Positions 25,388 through 35,146 of a DNA stretch of 64,000 nt are shown here, piece by piece. Made by a program: the position numbers and the translations under genes. Source of the DNA: Shewanella nanhaiensis (GTDB lineage: Bacteria > Pseudomonadota > Gammaproteobacteria > Enterobacterales > Shewanellaceae). Below the pieces are notes generated by a model. The model saw nothing but the letters and a program-made list of their open reading frames with translations. It had not been told where the DNA came from and searched no databases. The stretch is taken from assembly GCF_019457885.1 (NCBI RefSeq), contig NZ_JAHZST010000015.1:62001-126000 (forward strand), written 5' to 3'. How positions within the stretch are numbered: the first letter of the stretch is position 1; each line of letters opens with the position of its first letter.

Positions 25388-26995
25388 CTAGTTCGCCTGC
25401 TCATTGATACTAAGGGCCATCGCTTCGGCCACCTTAATACCATCAATTGCCGATGACATAATGCCACCAGCATAACCTGCGCCCTCACCCGATGGGTAGA
25501 AGCCTTTAGTATTGATACTCTGATAATCGCCACCACGCTTAATACTGATAGGCGATGATGTTCGAGTCTCAACACCTGTAAGGGTCGCATCTTCCATGGC
25601 AAAGCCACGGATCTTCTTATTAAACGCTGGGATCGCTTCACGTATCGCATCGACACAGTACTGAGGTAGCAAGCTGGTCATATCCGTCAGTCTGATCCCT
25701 GGCTTATAAGATGGGTCTACACCACCAAGTTGAGCCGAAGAGGTGCCATTCATAAAGTCACCCACCAGCTGAGCCGGTGCATCATAGTTTTCACCACCAA
25801 GCAGATAGGCTGCTTTCTCAAGTTGACGCTGCAGATCGATACCCGCTAATGGATGCCCAGGATAATCACTAGGATCGATCCCCACCACAATTGCGCTGTT
25901 AGCATTACGCTCATTACGTGAGTACTGACTCATGCCATTGGTCACCACAGCGTGCTCTTCTGAAGTTGCAGCCACCACAGTACCACCTGGACACATACAG
26001 AAGCTGTAAACAGAGCGACCTGATTTACAGTGGTGAACCAGCTTGTAATCCGCAGCACCAAGAATTGGATGACCAGCAAATTGGCCAAACAGCGCCTTGT
26101 CTATCACAGACTGGTTATGCTCGATTCGAAATCCGATAGAGAAAGGTTTTGCTTCAACATAGACCCCTTTGTCGTGGATCATCTGGAAAGTATCGCGGGC
26201 ACTATGGCCTATCGCCATGGCGATATGCTTAGATTTTATTTCAGAACCATCCGCCAAGGTTAAGCCTAACAGTTGGCCATCTTCGATATGCAGATCATCG
26301 ACTCGTGCACTGAAGCGAATCTCACCGCCCAGTTCGATAATCTTAGCGCGCATCTTCTCCACCATACTCACTAGCTTAAAAGTACCAATATGGGGCTTGC
26401 TGACGTATAAGATCTCTTCCGGTGCGCCCGCTTCAACAAACTCGTTAAGCACCTTACGGCCATAATGCTTCTTATCTTTAATCTGGGTCCAGAGCTTGCC
26501 ATCAGAGAAGGTACCTGCACCGCCCTCACCAAACTGCACATTTGACTCTGTATTAAGCTTTTTACTGCGCCAAAAACCGAAGGTATCTTTAGTACGTTCA
26601 CGCACCTCTTTACCGCGCTCAAGAATAATTGGCTTGTAACCCATCTGAGCTAATACTAGACCTGCAAAAATACCACAAGGGCCGAAACCGACAACCACGG
26701 GGCGCTCACCAAGATCTTCAGGGGCCTTAGCCACAAACTTATAGCTCATATCCGGCGTGGGTTTCACCGATTGGTTATCACTAAACTGCTCAAGCAAAAG
26801 GGCATCTTTCGATGTAGTAACATCGAGTGTATAGAGCAAAAAGATACGGTTTTTAGTACGGGCATCGATACCACGACGAAATACCACAGTTTCAACCAGC
26901 TCATCAGCAGAGATGTTCAACATGGTTAAAATGGCTTGAGTCAACTCTTCTGGAGAGTGATCGAGGTCGAGTTTAATATTAGAGAGGCGTATCAT
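25388..26995 (-). CDS. NAD(P)/FAD-dependent dehydrogenase (COG2509 type)
   Basis: The 535-residue protein has a small N-terminal domain (about 1-85), then a Rossmann FAD-binding fold starting with RPVVVGFGPCGIFAGLVLA. Further marks are VQFGEGGAGTFSDGKLWT and YPSGEGAGYAGGIMSSAIDG near the C-terminus, typical of the uncharacterised FAD-dependent dehydrogenase family COG2509. The substrate is unknown. It is divergent from the ferredoxin gene, with about 220 bases between them, so a redox partnership is conceivable but only inferred. Confidence 0.85.
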   Translation of the reverse strand: MIRLSNIKLDLDHSPEELTQAILTMLNISADELVETVVFRRGIDARTKNRIFLLYTLDVTTSKDALLLEQFSDNQSVKPTPDMSYKFVAKAPEDLGERPVVVGFGPCGIFAGLVLAQMGYKPIILERGKEVRERTKDTFGFWRSKKLNTESNVQFGEGGAGTFSDGKLWTQIKDKKHYGRKVLNEFVEAGAPEEILYVSKPHIGTFKLVSMVEKMRAKIIELGGEIRFSARVDDLHIEDGQLLGLTLADGSEIKSKHIAMAIGHSARDTFQMIHDKGVYVEAKPFSIGFRIEHNQSVIDKALFGQFAGHPILGAADYKLVHHCKSGRSVYSFCMCPGGTVVAATSEEHAVVTNGMSQYSRNERNANSAIVVGIDPSDYPGHPLAGIDLQRQLEKAAYLLGGENYDAPAQLVGDFMNGTSSAQLGGVDPSYKPGIRLTDMTSLLPQYCVDAIREAIPAFNKKIRGFAMEDATLTGVETRTSSPISIKRGGDYQSINTKGFYPSGEGAGYAGGIMSSAIDGIKVAEAMALSINEQAN

Positions 26996-27217
26996 GGTTT
27001 TTCCAGATTTATGTTACTTGGTTATAGTAAAAATAAACGTCAAAGTGGTGCGGTATACTGAGCAGACGAGTCATCCATGTTTATCACATCAATTTGTCAT
27101 ACTTGATAAATCAAAAAACATTGAAATTCGTGATTGGATCCGTATGATCCCGGCACTGCGAGTTAGACTTTCGGGCGAGAGTTTAACAGAAATCAAATCA
27201 AAGTTGCGAAGAATAAT

Positions 27218-27541
27218 ATGGCTTTCGTTGTCACAGATAACTGCATTAGATGTAAATACACAGACTGCGTCGCGGTATGTCCCGTCGATGCATTCCATGA
27301 AGGGCCAAATTTTTTAGCCATCAACCCTGATGTGTGTATCGATTGCGAGCTGTGTGTACCTGAGTGTGCTGCAGCGGCCATCTTTCAAGAAGACGCCCTA
27401 CCCGAAGGGATGGAGCAGTACCTTGAGCTCAATGCTGAACTTGCTCAGATCTGGCCAGTGATCACACAAGTTATTGATGCACCTATTGATGCTGAGCAGT
27501 GGGATGGTGTGAAAGATAAAAGAGAACATCTCATCATTTAG
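27218..27541 (+). CDS. fdxA: 7Fe-type ferredoxin FdxA
   Basis: The 107-residue protein matches the FdxA family: start MAFVVTDNCIRCKYTDC, first cluster cysteines up to VAVCPVD, and second cluster CIDCELCVPEC. The second CP of the family is CA here. The long C-terminal tail (LAQIWPVITQ) is usual for FdxA. It carries electrons in the cytoplasm with one 3Fe-4S and one 4Fe-4S cluster expected. The partner enzyme is unknown. The ribosome site is weak. Confidence 0.93.
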   Translation: MAFVVTDNCIRCKYTDCVAVCPVDAFHEGPNFLAINPDVCIDCELCVPECAAAAIFQEDALPEGMEQYLELNAELAQIWPVITQVIDAPIDAEQWDGVKDKREHLII

Positions 27542-27556
27542 CGGCAGTAAAAAAAT

Positions 27557-27583
27557 AAGCCAAAGGGGGCAAACCTTTGGCTT
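27557..27583. terminator. bidirectional terminator between fdxA and small Tat gene
   Basis: AAGCCAAAGG (27557-27566) pairs with CCTTTGGCTT (27574-27583). A T-run (TTATTTTTTT) follows on the minus strand, so it is a good terminator for the lipoxygenase/Tat-protein unit and may also end fdxA transcripts. Confidence 0.8.
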
Positions 27584-27626
27584 AAAGCCAGCACACAGCT
27601 TAATGAAACCTCTATTAAGCAGTTAA

Positions 27627-27971
27627 TTAAACCGCTCTGTATTTCACACTCATCACAAACTCTCTCATCAGATTCAATTCATCCAGCGGCGTCTTTAGGC
27701 TCACCCTAGGATCAAACTTCTCCCCTTGATGTTCGATATAACGCTTTGAAAACAATTTAATCTCCGCCTGTGTTACCTGTTTACTGTTGGCAAACTTGCG
27801 TGACAACAGGTGCGCTAGGTACTCCTCAGAGTTCAATGAAGCGGTATCAGCGCCACCCGACAACAGTGCAGAGCTTGCACTCACGCTCGTTGATGACAAG
27901 ACAATTCCTGCAGCCGTGACATTGCCCATCAGTTTTATCGCCTTTCTGCGACTCATGGTATTTTCTGACAT
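27627..27971 (-). CDS. small Tat-signal protein paired with lipoxygenase
   Basis: The 114-residue product starts with a twin-arginine signal (MSRRKAIKLMG, then a hydrophobic core TAAGIVLSSTSVSASSA). The mature part is about 75 residues with no recognised domain. It is 15 bases after the lipoxygenase-like gene, whose product has no signal of its own. Small Tat proteins next to large oxidoreductases can act as export partners or small subunits; that role is inferred here. GGGAGAGAG upstream supports the start. Confidence 0.7.
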   Translation of the reverse strand: MSENTMSRRKAIKLMGNVTAAGIVLSSTSVSASSALLSGGADTASLNSEEYLAHLLSRKFANSKQVTQAEIKLFSKRYIEHQGEKFDPRVSLKTPLDELNLMREFVMSVKYRAV

Positions 27972-27986
27972 TTTCTCTCTCCCTTA

Positions 27987-30257
27987 TTAGTTCCAAGGAC
28001 TTACTGTCATTGTTGAAGGATATCTAAGATCATAGGCCCAACGTCTATTACTATTCTTCTCTCTCAAGCCGTCATCAATCTCTTTGATTTTGTTTTCAAA
28101 CTCATGCAGATGGGTATAAACACGTGGATCATGCATAAAGTTACCTTGTGGGTACTTACCCAATGAGCGATGCCAAGGAGTCGGCAGATCAACAAACAGG
28201 CGGGTAAACTCAAACAACGCCATGCCAACATTTAAGCGTGGACACGCACCTAGCCAGTCATGTTTACTGCGACTTTGGTTAGGATCCAGTGGCAGTGATG
28301 AGTAGTAACCCAATGCGCCTAAAGGCTGGAATGCAGAGAAGTTACCCAAGGCATGGTTAACACTCATCCAGTAGATAAGGTGAGTCACGGTATTGATAAG
28401 CTCACGTCTTGTTGATACTGAGTGAGGGAAACCATTCACTCCAGCACCAGCAACATCGGTTAAAAACGCCTGCAGTTCATAATCATCTCTGACATCGGCG
28501 TTGTCTTTATAGTAGAGGCGAATATACCCCTTCACCCACCGGCGGATAGCCCCCCAAGTCTCGGTATTATCATCATGCTGAGGAAAATCTCCAATAGCAT
28601 TAAAATCAGGATGCTCAGCGCGGTCCAGTGGCTGGCCATGCTCAACAAAATGGTAATGTTGCGAGCGTCTAACTGTGCTGTCTAAGAAAGATTTACTGCT
28701 AAAGCCGGAGATCAAATTAACCGCTCCAGTCAATAAGCCATTGAGGGGATCACCATAAATCAAATCACCATTTTCATCCTCGAGGCGGGTACCCACTTCA
28801 AAGAAGATCCCGGTAAAGTTGTTAAAAGCCAGTGAGGTCAGGTGAGGCAAGATTAATGCTGACAACGGGTGCATCTCTGGAATATTGCGGTAAAAGCCTG
28901 TGGCTACCGGATAGAGAAACACGTGAGTTGAGAGATGATCCACCACATTGGACATGGAGTACATGGTGGTAAATGTATTTTTGGCCATCTTCCATGTCCA
29001 CTCATTATCGGCTGGCGTAATTATTTTCGAGGCTGGATTCGCGTTATTGCCGATACCAAAGGTGTACCACCAGAACCACTCAAAATCATGCTCAGGTGGT
29101 CGTTGAGTCGGTTGAATTGCAATAATTTTCAGCTTATCACTCCCCAAAGGCACTGCGAACAGCGCAATTGAAGCATAAAGACGTCCACCGGAAGCGGGCA
29201 CATCTAAATGGGAACGACCGGGTTGAAACTGAGCCAACACTTCATCATTAAACTCATGAAAATCAGTGATAAATAATCGGCCTTCGCTCATGGCATCATC
29301 AAGGTCGTCATTCTCAAACCCCGCAATACGCCTGAACATACCGTTGGTGATAGGGAAGTTATCCTGATATTGGGTGAAGGGTTTAAAGTAATTAAACACA
29401 GGTGTTTGGGCCGCAAGTTGCAAGTCTGCAATCACATCATCACTCTCCCACTCCTCATGCCATGTGGGTTTAGGATACTGTGGGTCATCGATGCGTTGGC
29501 CATTTGAGTCAATATCATAGGGATAAAAAAGCAGATCTTGTGCATCATGGACTCGCACAGGGGGCACAGCCGAGGTGATAGGTTCGATGATCTCAAACTT
29601 AGCATCACCTCCTGTTAAGATAAGCTCAATTAACTTAGAGAGCAGGAATATCAAACCCGACACCAATGCAGGCCCACCAATTAACACTAAGCGGGCTAAG
29701 TTGGCGTTTACATATCGAAAACTGGCATCGAATAACTGCCAATCATCTTCACGCTGTAAGCAAGCATCATCAACACCAAAACTTCCCTCTTGCGCCCTAT
29801 CGGCACGGGATGCTGCCGTTCCTCGAATTGTCCAAGGCGTGTTGTTACTCACCTCATCAGAGTTGATGTTGCCGTGCACTGGCGTGCCGTCTAAGCGGTC
29901 AAAATCATGCCAGTTATTTTCAGATGCAAGTTGCACCAACTGCTTACGCAAAATCTCAGTGGTAGTATCTGAATCCTGCGGCAGAACAGGAAAGGGAAAC
30001 TCAGGAAGTTCATGCATGCCAGCACCAGTAACGGCGCCAGGTTGATAGTTAGGATTATCAGGATCAACGGGGCAAAGCCTTTGGTAATCATTGGCCGCTG
30101 CACGCTCCATACTCCCATCAGAGAAAGCACTTCTTGTGAGCGCACTACTTTCTGGAACGCCATTTTTACGTAAGTCTTCATACAGGGCTAACTGCTCTTG
30201 GAGCTTAAGATACTCAGGCGAATCCAAAAACGCTTGATTGTCATTCTTATTAGTCAT
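27987..30257 (-). CDS. lipoxygenase-like protein with altered iron site
   Basis: The C-terminal two thirds match the lipoxygenase fold that oxygenates polyunsaturated fatty acids. Visible signatures are WTWKMAKNTFTTMYSMSN, then HLSTHVFLYPVATGFYRNIP with MHPL, and YWMSVNHALGNFSAFQ. The last supplies His635 and Asn639 as iron ligands. Two deviations are seen. The first His pair is His441-x3-His445, not the usual H-x4-H; Asp440 stands at the usual first-ligand position. The C-terminus ends TMTVSPWN rather than the usual terminal Ile. An N-terminal extension (1-290) contains a hydrophobic stretch at about 188-215. Polyunsaturated acids such as EPA, common in marine Shewanella, are possible substrates; activity is uncertain. 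Confidence 0.8.
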   Translation of the reverse strand: MTNKNDNQAFLDSPEYLKLQEQLALYEDLRKNGVPESSALTRSAFSDGSMERAAANDYQRLCPVDPDNPNYQPGAVTGAGMHELPEFPFPVLPQDSDTTTEILRKQLVQLASENNWHDFDRLDGTPVHGNINSDEVSNNTPWTIRGTAASRADRAQEGSFGVDDACLQREDDWQLFDASFRYVNANLARLVLIGGPALVSGLIFLLSKLIELILTGGDAKFEIIEPITSAVPPVRVHDAQDLLFYPYDIDSNGQRIDDPQYPKPTWHEEWESDDVIADLQLAAQTPVFNYFKPFTQYQDNFPITNGMFRRIAGFENDDLDDAMSEGRLFITDFHEFNDEVLAQFQPGRSHLDVPASGGRLYASIALFAVPLGSDKLKIIAIQPTQRPPEHDFEWFWWYTFGIGNNANPASKIITPADNEWTWKMAKNTFTTMYSMSNVVDHLSTHVFLYPVATGFYRNIPEMHPLSALILPHLTSLAFNNFTGIFFEVGTRLEDENGDLIYGDPLNGLLTGAVNLISGFSSKSFLDSTVRRSQHYHFVEHGQPLDRAEHPDFNAIGDFPQHDDNTETWGAIRRWVKGYIRLYYKDNADVRDDYELQAFLTDVAGAGVNGFPHSVSTRRELINTVTHLIYWMSVNHALGNFSAFQPLGALGYYSSLPLDPNQSRSKHDWLGACPRLNVGMALFEFTRLFVDLPTPWHRSLGKYPQGNFMHDPRVYTHLHEFENKIKEIDDGLREKNSNRRWAYDLRYPSTMTVSPWN

Positions 30258-30885
30258 AACTAAGCCTATCTCAATCTAAAACGTGATCAGTAACAACTCA
30301 GCACTCTTTTCAGTACTCTCTATGAGTTTTTTAAACTGACCACAATCCAAAATTTAACAAGGAGCTCAAATCGAGTCTCACTTGTTCCTCTGTCCCTTTA
30401 GGGAGCGAATGTGGTCACAGGCGTTTATAGGTAAAATGACCTCAAGTCTATTAAGCGCATCTATCAATAGACAAACAGTGAAAGCACCACATCATTATTT
30501 AACCTACACAATTTCAGGCAGGTTTCGTTGTCAATGCATGCCAGTCTCTTATCCTGAGAAGTAAGAAAGAAAAAATATTCAACTAAACAGCATGTTATGA
30601 ATACTTAAAAATATGAAGGAGAGATAAAAAAGAGAGTCTCGGAGCTATTTTCTTAATTAAACGTCCTCGAAATATGTTTAATCCCCCATGATTTCCAGTG
30701 ACTAGACAATGAATACGTATGCAAAAACTTGCTTATATTTTCCGCTATGAAAGAGTGTCAAATTACAAATTCATATCAAAAAATATCAAATTTACAACAG
30801 AATCATCCATACCCTGAAAAGCCGTTCTTCGCTCCCTAGATGTTAAACATGAGCCAGAACAGAATAACAACAGAGGATAGACTCA
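30258..30885. promoter_or_regulatory. divergent intergenic region, lipoxygenase / CGTase
   Basis: This 628-base gap separates two divergent genes. It contains a perfect 11-base inverted pair, TAGGGAGCGAA (30399-30409) and TTCGCTCCCTA (30828-30838), about 430 bases apart and each near one gene. They could be two sites of one regulator. The short 60-codon open frame at 30382 has no support as a gene. Confidence 0.4.
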
Positions 30886-32997
30886 ATGACACGCTTAAAC
30901 TCTGCCTTACGAAAACCTCATCTACTGCCACTGCTTGCCACCCTGATTGCCACTCAAAGCTTAGCTAGCGACACCGATGTGAGTAATACGGTGAACTACT
31001 CAACCGATGTGATATATCAGATAGTCACCGATCGTTTTCTAGACGGGGATAGCGGTAATAATCCGCCACCAGCCATGTTGGATAGCAGTTGCAGCAATCT
31101 TAAGAAATATTGTGGTGGTGATTGGCAGGGGATCATAGATAAACTCAACGATGGGTATTTTAGCGACATGGGGATCACCGCGCTGTGGATCTCTCAGCCC
31201 GTCGAAAATATTCACGGCGTGCTCAATGACGCCCAAGGAAGCACCTCCTACCATGCCTACTGGGCCAGAGACTTTAAGCGAACCAACCCCTACTTTGGCA
31301 CTTTCAACAAGTTCGATACCTTAATCCAAACCGCACATAACTTAGGGATTAAGATCATTATCGATTTTGCCCCCAACCACAGCTCACCCGCTTCCAGTGA
31401 TGACAGCAGTTATGCCGAAAATGGTCGACTCTATAATGATGGCGTCTTAATGGGCGGCTATAGTAATGATTCTGCCAACCTGTTTCACCATAATGGCGGC
31501 ACCGACTTTTCAACCATTGAAGATGGCATCTATCGCAATCTATTCGACTTAGCTGACTTCAACCATGAAAACCAACAGATGGATCAGTATCTACAGGAGG
31601 CTATTGCCCTGTGGTTAGATAAGGGCGTCGATGGGATCCGCGTCGATGCAGTCAAGCATATGCCCTTGGGCTGGCAGAAGAAGTGGATGAGCGCCATCTA
31701 CAAACATAAACCCGTATTTAGTTTCGGGGAGTGGTTTTTGGGCAGCAATGAAGTTGATCCCGCTAACCATGATTTTGCCAACAATAGCGGCATGAGTCTG
31801 CTGGACTTTCAGTTTGCACAAACCACCCGTAAAGTGTTCCGCGATCAAACTGCCGATATGCGTGCACTGGATCAGATGATACAGGCAACATCCTCTAGCT
31901 ATCAGGAGGTTATCGATCAAGTCACCTTTATCGACAATCACGATATGGACAGATTCCAGCAAACAGGCGTCAATCAACGCCGCGTCGAGCAGGCTCTTGC
32001 CTTCACGCTAACTTCACGGGGCGTGCCCGGTATCTACTACGGCACAGAGCAATACTTAACGGGCAACGGGGATCCTAATAATCGCGCAATGATGCCAAAC
32101 TTTAATCAAACCACCACAGCCTACAAGGTGATAAAAGCCCTAGCGCCTCTGCGCAAGTCTAATCCAGCACTGGCTTATGGCGATACTCAAGAGCGCTGGT
32201 CAAACTCAGATGTCTATGTTTATGAACGTCAATTTGGCAGTAGTGTGGTTCTGGTTGCCATCAATCGCAGCAGTAGCCAATCCTATAATTTAACAGGCCT
32301 CTTCACCGCATTACCTCAAGGGAACTACTCAGATATCCTCACAGGTAAACTCAATGGTAACAGTATCGACGTCTCAGCCAATGGCGCCGTTACTCCATTC
32401 AACTTAAGCAGTGGAGAGGTGGGAGTCTGGCAGTATACCGCCAGTGAAACTCAACCAAAACTTGGCCATGTAGGCCCAATGATGGCAGCGCCAGGAGATA
32501 CCCTCACCTTAGATGGACGAGGATTTGGCAACACAGGAGCGGTTCAAGTTGGAGCCACAAATGCACAGGTTCTTAGCTGGTCCGATACACAAGTAAAAAT
32601 CCAGATCCCGACTATCTCTGCAGGCACTTACTCAGTAAAGCTCACCACATCAAACGGACAGAGCAGTTATCCAGATCTAGATGTGCTTACTGGACCGCAA
32701 AAGTCGGTGCGTTTTATTCTGGAAAATGGTTACACCCAATGGGGGGAAGCTATCTACCTTGTAGGTAATATCCCAGAGCTTGGTAGCTGGGATCCCGACA
32801 AAGCTATCGGCCCCTTCTATAATCAAGTTGTTGAGCAGTATCCGAACTGGTATCAAGATGTCAGCGTTCCCACAAACACCCAACTGCAGTTTAAATTTAT
32901 TAAGAAAAATGGCAATCAGGTGATTTGGGAGAGCGGCAGTAACCATCAGCTCAACGCGGGGTCTACCGACTCCAGTATTAGCGTTAATTGGCAGTAA
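30886..32997 (+). CDS. cgt: cyclodextrin glucanotransferase (GH13)
   Basis: The enzyme converts starch to cyclodextrins by intramolecular transglycosylation. A signal peptide (LLATLIATQSLA) is followed by the five CGTase domains: A/B catalytic barrel, C, an IPT-type D domain (HVGPMMAAPGDTLTLDGRGF) and a C-terminal starch-binding CBM20 (RFILENGY to SISVNWQ). Catalytic residues are Asp254 (GIRVDAVKH), Glu282 (SFGEWFLG) and Asp353 (TFIDNHDMDRF). Phe220 in NLFDLADFNHEN occupies the central aromatic position typical of true CGTases. The whole protein aligns with Bacillus CGTases. It is secreted and monocistronic. Confidence 0.93.
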   Translation: MTRLNSALRKPHLLPLLATLIATQSLASDTDVSNTVNYSTDVIYQIVTDRFLDGDSGNNPPPAMLDSSCSNLKKYCGGDWQGIIDKLNDGYFSDMGITALWISQPVENIHGVLNDAQGSTSYHAYWARDFKRTNPYFGTFNKFDTLIQTAHNLGIKIIIDFAPNHSSPASSDDSSYAENGRLYNDGVLMGGYSNDSANLFHHNGGTDFSTIEDGIYRNLFDLADFNHENQQMDQYLQEAIALWLDKGVDGIRVDAVKHMPLGWQKKWMSAIYKHKPVFSFGEWFLGSNEVDPANHDFANNSGMSLLDFQFAQTTRKVFRDQTADMRALDQMIQATSSSYQEVIDQVTFIDNHDMDRFQQTGVNQRRVEQALAFTLTSRGVPGIYYGTEQYLTGNGDPNNRAMMPNFNQTTTAYKVIKALAPLRKSNPALAYGDTQERWSNSDVYVYERQFGSSVVLVAINRSSSQSYNLTGLFTALPQGNYSDILTGKLNGNSIDVSANGAVTPFNLSSGEVGVWQYTASETQPKLGHVGPMMAAPGDTLTLDGRGFGNTGAVQVGATNAQVLSWSDTQVKIQIPTISAGTYSVKLTTSNGQSSYPDLDVLTGPQKSVRFILENGYTQWGEAIYLVGNIPELGSWDPDKAIGPFYNQVVEQYPNWYQDVSVPTNTQLQFKFIKKNGNQVIWESGSNHQLNAGSTDSSISVNWQ

Positions 32998-33054
32998 TAC
33001 TCGATAGATTAACCTGAACTAAGAGAGCTATTTATAAACAACTTAGGGTGCACT

Positions 33055-33819
33055 TTATCCTCTGCCGATAAAGTGTACATAACGACCTAAAGAGATATAG
33101 GGCTCTCGCTGGGAATAGATAAGCTCCATCTCCAATAACTTAGCGTAATCGAAACCTTGCGGCTGACAATGCTTAAGGTAATCATGGATAACTCTCACCC
33201 CAGACTGAGATACTAGCTCCATGTTCCAGTCATCGAACCAACCTCTTACATCATCAATAAACAGTGGATGAGTCGGCGTTAATCCTACTTTTTTCTTGAT
33301 CTTAAACTCAGCTGCCACATAGTCGAAATTGCCCGAGACTAAACTATGAAAACGCATCGCTTCTTTGTTATAGAACATCAAAGAAAATAAACCACTAGGC
33401 TTAAGCAACTCTATTAATTGGCTTAATGTCGTTCTAGCATCGGTTAACCACTCAGCCACCGCATGACATAAAATCAGATCGAATTGACCATACTCTGCTA
33501 GCGTTAACGCCTGAATAGGGCTGTGAACTAAGCGAATATTTAAGTCTCTCTCGGCTGAGTCTATCTGAGCTTGTGCCAGAGACAACATCTCTGCAGAGAT
33601 ATCACACAAGATAACTTCATGACCAAGCGCCGCTAACTTTTGACTGAAAAAGCCAAAGCCGCCACCAGCATCTAATACTCTTAAGGGCTTGTCACCCAGC
33701 TCAGTGAGAGCCAGTTGCAGATCTCGCCAAACAACTGCGGCTCGAATATCACCTTTGGGTGTCCCATAAATATTTTTGGCAAATTTATGCGCGAGTGTAT
33801 CGAAGTTCTTGTCTTGCAC
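33055..33819 (-). CDS. cmoM: tRNA uridine 5-oxyacetic acid methyltransferase CmoM
   Basis: CmoM methylates cmo5U at the wobble base of certain tRNAs. The N-terminus NFDTLAHKFAKNIYGTPKG is characteristic of the family formerly called SmtA. The SAM-binding motif I is RVLDAGGGFGFFSQKLA, and ILCHAVAEWL is motif IV. Later MFYNKEAMRFHSLVSGNFDY is also conserved in the family. The length of 254 residues is normal. It is divergent from the LysR gene. Confidence 0.93.
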   Translation of the reverse strand: MQDKNFDTLAHKFAKNIYGTPKGDIRAAVVWRDLQLALTELGDKPLRVLDAGGGFGFFSQKLAALGHEVILCDISAEMLSLAQAQIDSAERDLNIRLVHSPIQALTLAEYGQFDLILCHAVAEWLTDARTTLSQLIELLKPSGLFSLMFYNKEAMRFHSLVSGNFDYVAAEFKIKKKVGLTPTHPLFIDDVRGWFDDWNMELVSQSGVRVIHDYLKHCQPQGFDYAKLLEMELIYSQREPYISLGRYVHFIGRG

Positions 33820-34011
33820 TGGATTAAAGGTCTGATTTTAAGGGGGCGGTATTTTGTCACAAAGAGCAGGAGTTACCATCATTTGCCAAGATTAAACACT
33901 GAAGTGTGATTCAGCTTTAATTTCTCCGAACTAAGCAGTACAAAAAACAGACTACTTATCCACCTAAACTTGTGCAAAGATACACAACAGGCACTCACCT
34001 ATGGGCTCGTC

Positions 34012-34872
34012 ATGAAGATAAATAAGGACAGGTTATCGGCTTTTTATCAGGTCGCCATATCAAAAAACTTCCACACAGCCGCCGATGTCCTGTGCATCAC
34101 TCAACCTGCACTCTCACAGAGAGTACTCAAGCTAGAGCAGGAGATAGAGACCACACTGTTTATCAGAGGCAATGACGGTGTCACTCTCACTCAATCTGGC
34201 CTACTTCTCTTAGAGTATGTACGTAACATCTCAAGTATGGAGCTGGAGGTATTAGCCAAAATATCGGGCCACAGTAACGGTGGTAGATGTGGAACCCTAA
34301 GAGTGGCAGCATATAGCTCAATACTGCGCTCTGTCATTATGCCCGCCCTCAAGCCTATTTTAGACAGCTCAGAGGATATTCATGTAGAGTTCTTCAGCCG
34401 TGAGATGAGAGACCTCCCCTCCATGCTAAAAACCGGTGAGGCCGACTTTATTGTATTGGATCACTTCAACGACCTCATCAACTTCAATAAGGTAAAAATA
34501 GGTGAGGAGGAGATAGTTCATGCCCGCCACATAGAGCACACAGATGAAAATCAGGTCTTTTTAGATCATGACATTCAGGATATGACCACCTTCAGCTTTT
34601 TTAAAAGTCAGGGGTTAGGCGATGTCAGTCTTAAGCGCTGCTATTACGACGATATCTATGGGGTGATCGATGGAGTCAAACTGGGATTTGGTCAAGCTAT
34701 CGTCTCCCGTCATTTAATCTCTGACTTAAACGACATTGAGATCATCCCCTACCCACACGTCGTCAGTAATCCTCTCGTTCTCTATTACCATAGTAATCAG
34801 TATTTAACCACTCTCTATCAAGAGGTAATTGATACCCTTAAAAATCGCGCAGCCCTATTTTTACAGCCTTAA
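34012..34872 (+). CDS. LysR-family transcription regulator
   Basis: The N-terminal winged helix-turn-helix is clear: LSAFYQVAISKNFHTAADVL then CITQPALSQRVLKLEQEIET. The effector-binding domain occupies about 90-286. The ATG at 34012 (MKINKDRLSAF) fits the usual LysR start better than the upstream TTG. It lies just upstream of a 49-bp element (34973-35021) that contains a GATTA-N7-TAATC dyad, a shape expected for LysR-type operators, repeated before the gene at 35731. It may therefore control the secreted cluster that follows. The effector is unknown. Confidence 0.88.
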   Translation: MKINKDRLSAFYQVAISKNFHTAADVLCITQPALSQRVLKLEQEIETTLFIRGNDGVTLTQSGLLLLEYVRNISSMELEVLAKISGHSNGGRCGTLRVAAYSSILRSVIMPALKPILDSSEDIHVEFFSREMRDLPSMLKTGEADFIVLDHFNDLINFNKVKIGEEEIVHARHIEHTDENQVFLDHDIQDMTTFSFFKSQGLGDVSLKRCYYDDIYGVIDGVKLGFGQAIVSRHLISDLNDIEIIPYPHVVSNPLVLYYHSNQYLTTLYQEVIDTLKNRAALFLQP

Positions 34873-34972
34873 CTTAGTTCTTTATTCGCTCCAATTAATC
34901 CCTTTACTTTATATACTCCCACTCAATATAGCCCTGTCAGTGAACAATAACTGAAAAATCGAGCAATCAAAG

Positions 34973-35021
34973 TAGCCGATTAATTTAACTAATCACACAA
35001 TAGAAAATGACGATTTCACAG
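34973..35021 (+). promoter_or_regulatory. 49-bp upstream element, copy 1
   Basis: This segment, TAGCCGATTAATTTAACTAA..., differs from the copy at 35627-35675 by one base. It contains the dyad GATTA-N7-TAATC (34977-34993). It lies about 125 bases before the ATG of the 108-residue protein and 100 bases after the LysR gene. Likely a shared operator or promoter element. Confidence 0.65.
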
Positions 35022-35146
35022 GCCACTTCAAACCTCATACGGTGTTTGCTATCCAACCAATACTGCGTAAGTAAGCGAACAGATTGATTGGATAAGTTTC
35101 CTCGATGGGAGGATTAAGGATAGTGCACCTAAAAAGGATATTTATC

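Noticed and set aside
26994..27381. Short ORFs on both strands around the fdxA start
   Set aside because: They are shadows of fdxA and of the divergent promoter region without ribosome sites.
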